This document shows positions 62,065-64,000 of a stretch of 64,000 bases of DNA, one piece after another. The position numbers and the translations under genes are program-made. This DNA comes from CAVPCZ01 sp963779225. Its GTDB lineage: Bacteria; Bacteroidota; Ignavibacteria; UBA10030; UBA6906. The notes below the pieces were generated by a model. That model made no database searches, was not told the origin of the DNA, and worked only from the letters and a program-made list of their open reading frames with translations. How positions within the stretch are numbered: position 1 is the stretch's first letter; each line of letters begins with the position of its first letter. The stretch covers positions 558,001-622,000 of the forward strand of contig CAVZWW010000001.1 of assembly GCA_963779225.1 (NCBI GenBank). Reading direction: 5' to 3'.

Positions 62065-63189
62065 ATGACCGTGCCCATTCATCGTCTGCGTGCCGGGGTG
62101 TTATTGGTTTTTGCGGCTCTGGCGTGCGTGATCGCCGGACGTGAATTTGTTTCCATGTGGGAGCCGGATGTTATCCGTCCCTCCGGCGGTCTGACCCGGC
62201 TCAGCCGGCTCAGCGAGTATTGCGCATCGTTAGTCGGTTCGCGCGCTGATGCGACAATCTACGTATACGAGAGCGGCGTACCCGGTGCAACGCTCCTTGT
62301 TCTCGGCGGCACCCATCCCAACGAACCGGCGGGCTTTATTGCTGCCACGGTGCTCGTGGAAAACGTAGTGATGACATCGGGCCGGTTGATCGTGATCCCC
62401 CAGGCATGCGCGGACGGCTTCACCTGCACGGATCCGCTCGAAGGTGTGCCCGGTCACTTCGCCGTTCCCACCGCAAACGGGAACCGGGTGTTCCGGTTCG
62501 GTGCACGTGCAGCCAACCTGGTGGACCAGTGGCCGGATCCTCTCGTCTACCTTCAGTATCCGTCGGGGCAGCAGTTGTCAGGAAATGAAACCCGCAATCT
62601 TAACCGTGCTTATCCGGGGCGGCCGGACGGCACAACAACGGAACAGGCCGCTTTTGCCATCATGCAATTGATCGTCAGGGAAGGTGTGACCCTTGCCGTG
62701 GATCTGCATGAAGCCGCTCCGGAGATTCCGATCATCAACGCCCTGATCACGCATGAAAAGGGTCGGGAGATCGCTGCCGGTGCGGTGCTGAACCTGGAGA
62801 TCGAGGGGCTTCAGTTCGCCCTGGAGCTGTCTCCGCCCAATTTCCACGGCCTCAGCCACCGCGAATGGGGTGACCGGACGGAGACGATCCCGTTCTTGAT
62901 GGAAACCAGCAATCCCATACAGGGAAGACTCCGCGGAAGAACCTCCGAGGAACTCATTCTGAAGGGGGAGGATCCATTGTATCTCAAGGCGGCCCGGCTT
63001 GGCACGGTCCGGATCACGTACGATGACGCCGGCGAACCTCTGGAGCGTCGGGTGGGGCGCCATCTGCAGGGGCTGCGCGCAATCATTGATTCGTTCTGCG
63101 AGCAACATCCTGAATTGCCGTTCACATGTACGGGTATGCCGGGCTATGCCGAGCTGCTGGAACGCGGCGTCGGGGCATATCTTCGATAA
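62065..63189 (+). CDS. AstE/aspartoacylase-like metallo-deacylase, exported or membrane-anchored
   Basis: 374 aa with an N-terminal hydrophobic segment (VLLVFAALACVIAG). Catalytic features of the succinylglutamate desuccinylase/aspartoacylase branch of M14: GGTHPNEPAG (His, Glu zinc ligands), NRAYPGRPDG, AVDLHEAAPE (third ligand) and PFLMETSNP. Such enzymes remove acyl groups from N-acyl-aspartate or -glutamate, matching the theme of the cluster. Confidence 0.85.
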   Translation: MTVPIHRLRAGVLLVFAALACVIAGREFVSMWEPDVIRPSGGLTRLSRLSEYCASLVGSRADATIYVYESGVPGATLLVLGGTHPNEPAGFIAATVLVENVVMTSGRLIVIPQACADGFTCTDPLEGVPGHFAVPTANGNRVFRFGARAANLVDQWPDPLVYLQYPSGQQLSGNETRNLNRAYPGRPDGTTTEQAAFAIMQLIVREGVTLAVDLHEAAPEIPIINALITHEKGREIAAGAVLNLEIEGLQFALELSPPNFHGLSHREWGDRTETIPFLMETSNPIQGRLRGRTSEELILKGEDPLYLKAARLGTVRITYDDAGEPLERRVGRHLQGLRAIIDSFCEQHPELPFTCTGMPGYAELLERGVGAYLR

Positions 63190-63234
63190 CGGCAACACCA
63201 ATGTATATTCACTCAGTCTCTTCAGGAGAGCATC

Positions 63235-63786
63235 ATGAAACCAGTACGTGTTGGTCTTTGCATCGGGTTCCTCCTGGCGGCCGGGCAGGTTGCTGACGCC
63301 CAGAAGCCGGTACGGTTTGAACAGCCGATTCTGATCACTTCTGCAGGTCAGAGCGCCGATGTCACGCTTGCAGGCAGTCTGTGCAAGAAGGTGAATCTCG
63401 ACGCGAAGGCGTTGGCTCAGGCGACCGCCCCGGACCTCAAGGGATTCAAGACGCTGATTCTCGTTCCGGGTTTCAGCTCGAAAGGACTTGGCGCCGCCGG
63501 AACGAGCCGCGAGCAGGAAATGGAGCGCGTGAAGAAGATCATCGATGGGGCGAAGGAGATGAAGATTCCGGTCCTGGTGCTGCACATCGGAGGAAAATCC
63601 CGGCGGGGCACGCAGTCCGATGATTTCAACCGCGTCGCCGCGGAAGCCGCGCGTCATCTGATGGTGGTCAAGCAGGGTGATGAGGACGGTTTTTTCACGA
63701 AGATCGCCGGTGAAAAGAAGATCGGCATTGATGTGGTGGACAAGATTGCCAGTGTGATGACACCACTTGAAGCCGCATTCAAGTAG
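63235..63786 (+). CDS. Exported DUF6305-like protein
   Basis: 183 aa; signal peptide ending ADAQ. Segments EQPILITSAGQSADV, LILVPGFSSKGLGAAG and VLHIGGKSRRGTQSDDF are, as I recall, characteristic of DUF6305. Function unknown; possibly a periplasmic binding component. CAGGAG precedes the ATG. Its place next to the deacylase and gamma-glutamyltransferase genes suggests the same pathway. Confidence 0.75.
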   Translation: MKPVRVGLCIGFLLAAGQVADAQKPVRFEQPILITSAGQSADVTLAGSLCKKVNLDAKALAQATAPDLKGFKTLILVPGFSSKGLGAAGTSREQEMERVKKIIDGAKEMKIPVLVLHIGGKSRRGTQSDDFNRVAAEAARHLMVVKQGDEDGFFTKIAGEKKIGIDVVDKIASVMTPLEAAFK

Positions 63787-63820
63787 CGGCCGGCTTTCCA
63801 CGGCCTGGGGAGATGAGGGT

Positions 63821-64000
63821 ATGAGTCAGAAGAAACGGTTTCGCCCGGGAGTGCCGGTGGTCGTCGGTCTGTTATTGATCATCTTCGCTCTGGGCCGGTC
63901 ACAGCTGGTCGGTCAAAGCTCACGCGACCAATCCGCGATAGGGAGACAGGGCATGGCGGCGACGGCACACCCCCTCGCATCCCTTGCCGCTGTGGCAATG
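63821..64000 (+). CDS. ggt: Gamma-glutamyltransferase, 5' part
   Basis: First 60 codons, cut by the right window edge. A membrane or signal segment (VPVVVGLLLIIFALG) is followed by GRQGMAATAHPLASLAAVAM, the characteristic start of the mature gamma-glutamyltranspeptidase fold. The enzyme cleaves gamma-glutamyl bonds in the periplasm, consistent with neighbouring glutamyl-directed genes. The autoprocessing Thr lies outside the window. Confidence 0.8.
   Translation, partial: MSQKKRFRPGVPVVVGLLLIIFALGRSQLVGQSSRDQSAIGRQGMAATAHPLASLAAVAM

Overview
The window looks like a chromosomal stretch of a Gram-negative bacterium of the Bacteroidota/Ignavibacteria-like (FCB) type. The evidence is direct: at least five secreted proteins end in a type IX secretion (T9SS) sorting domain with a YPNPFNP-like motif, two more end in a PNPY...KFA(I/L)IK variant, and there are two carboxypeptidase-regulatory-domain TonB-dependent receptors and two PorV-like beta-barrels. 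Genes are dense, often overlap by ATGA, and sigma70-like promoters are recognisable. I cannot name the species. No rRNA, tRNA, CRISPR array, insertion sequence or phage gene was seen.

Region 1 (1-970) is the 3' part of a RecB/AddB-type nuclease gene. Region 2 (1000-26540) is one long co-directional locus for a beta-glucan-like polysaccharide. A LacI regulator sits behind a near-perfect promoter with two LacI-type operators. It is followed by a four-gene surface module (T9SS CBM9-like protein, TonB receptor, about 1080-aa T9SS protein, PorV-like barrel), a GH94 phosphorylase, two GH144-type hydrolases (one surface-sorted, one probably periplasmic), an unclassified large six-hairpin glycosidase-like protein, a GH2 enzyme, and an ABC sugar importer without its ATPase. 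The best fit is beta-1,2-glucan use: surface cutting, outer-membrane import, periplasmic trimming, ABC uptake and cytoplasmic phosphorolysis.

Region 3 (26660-31680) holds a GT39-like membrane glycosyltransferase, a TrpB2-type tryptophan synthase beta chain and a transglutaminase-like lipoprotein. The trpB leader carries a classical attenuator: a 26-aa leader peptide with three consecutive Trp codons followed by two tandem intrinsic terminators. Its promoter places the start point at the leader ATG, so the leader peptide may be translated leaderless.

Region 4 (31640-39330) is a redox-like cluster (NapH/NapG-like fusion with an internal twin-arginine motif, two Tat-type DUF362 proteins, a DUF6599-like protein) followed by a sigma54 response regulator and histidine kinase pair. 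Region 5 (39280-48200) has an aspartase fused to a CRP-like sensor domain, then secreted hydrolases: two M14 carboxypeptidases, an Ntn (C45-like) hydrolase and an unrecognised His-rich secreted protein. Region 6 (48540-56820) repeats the four-gene T9SS/TonB/T9SS/PorV layout of region 2. Region 7 (56820-64000) reads like a gamma-glutamyl or N-acyl-glutamate utilisation cluster: two secreted N-formylglutamate-amidohydrolase-like proteins, an exported glutamate-racemase-like protein, a DctM-like transporter, a 48-aa membrane protein, an aspartoacylase/AstE-like deacylase, a DUF6305 protein and the start of a gamma-glutamyltransferase.
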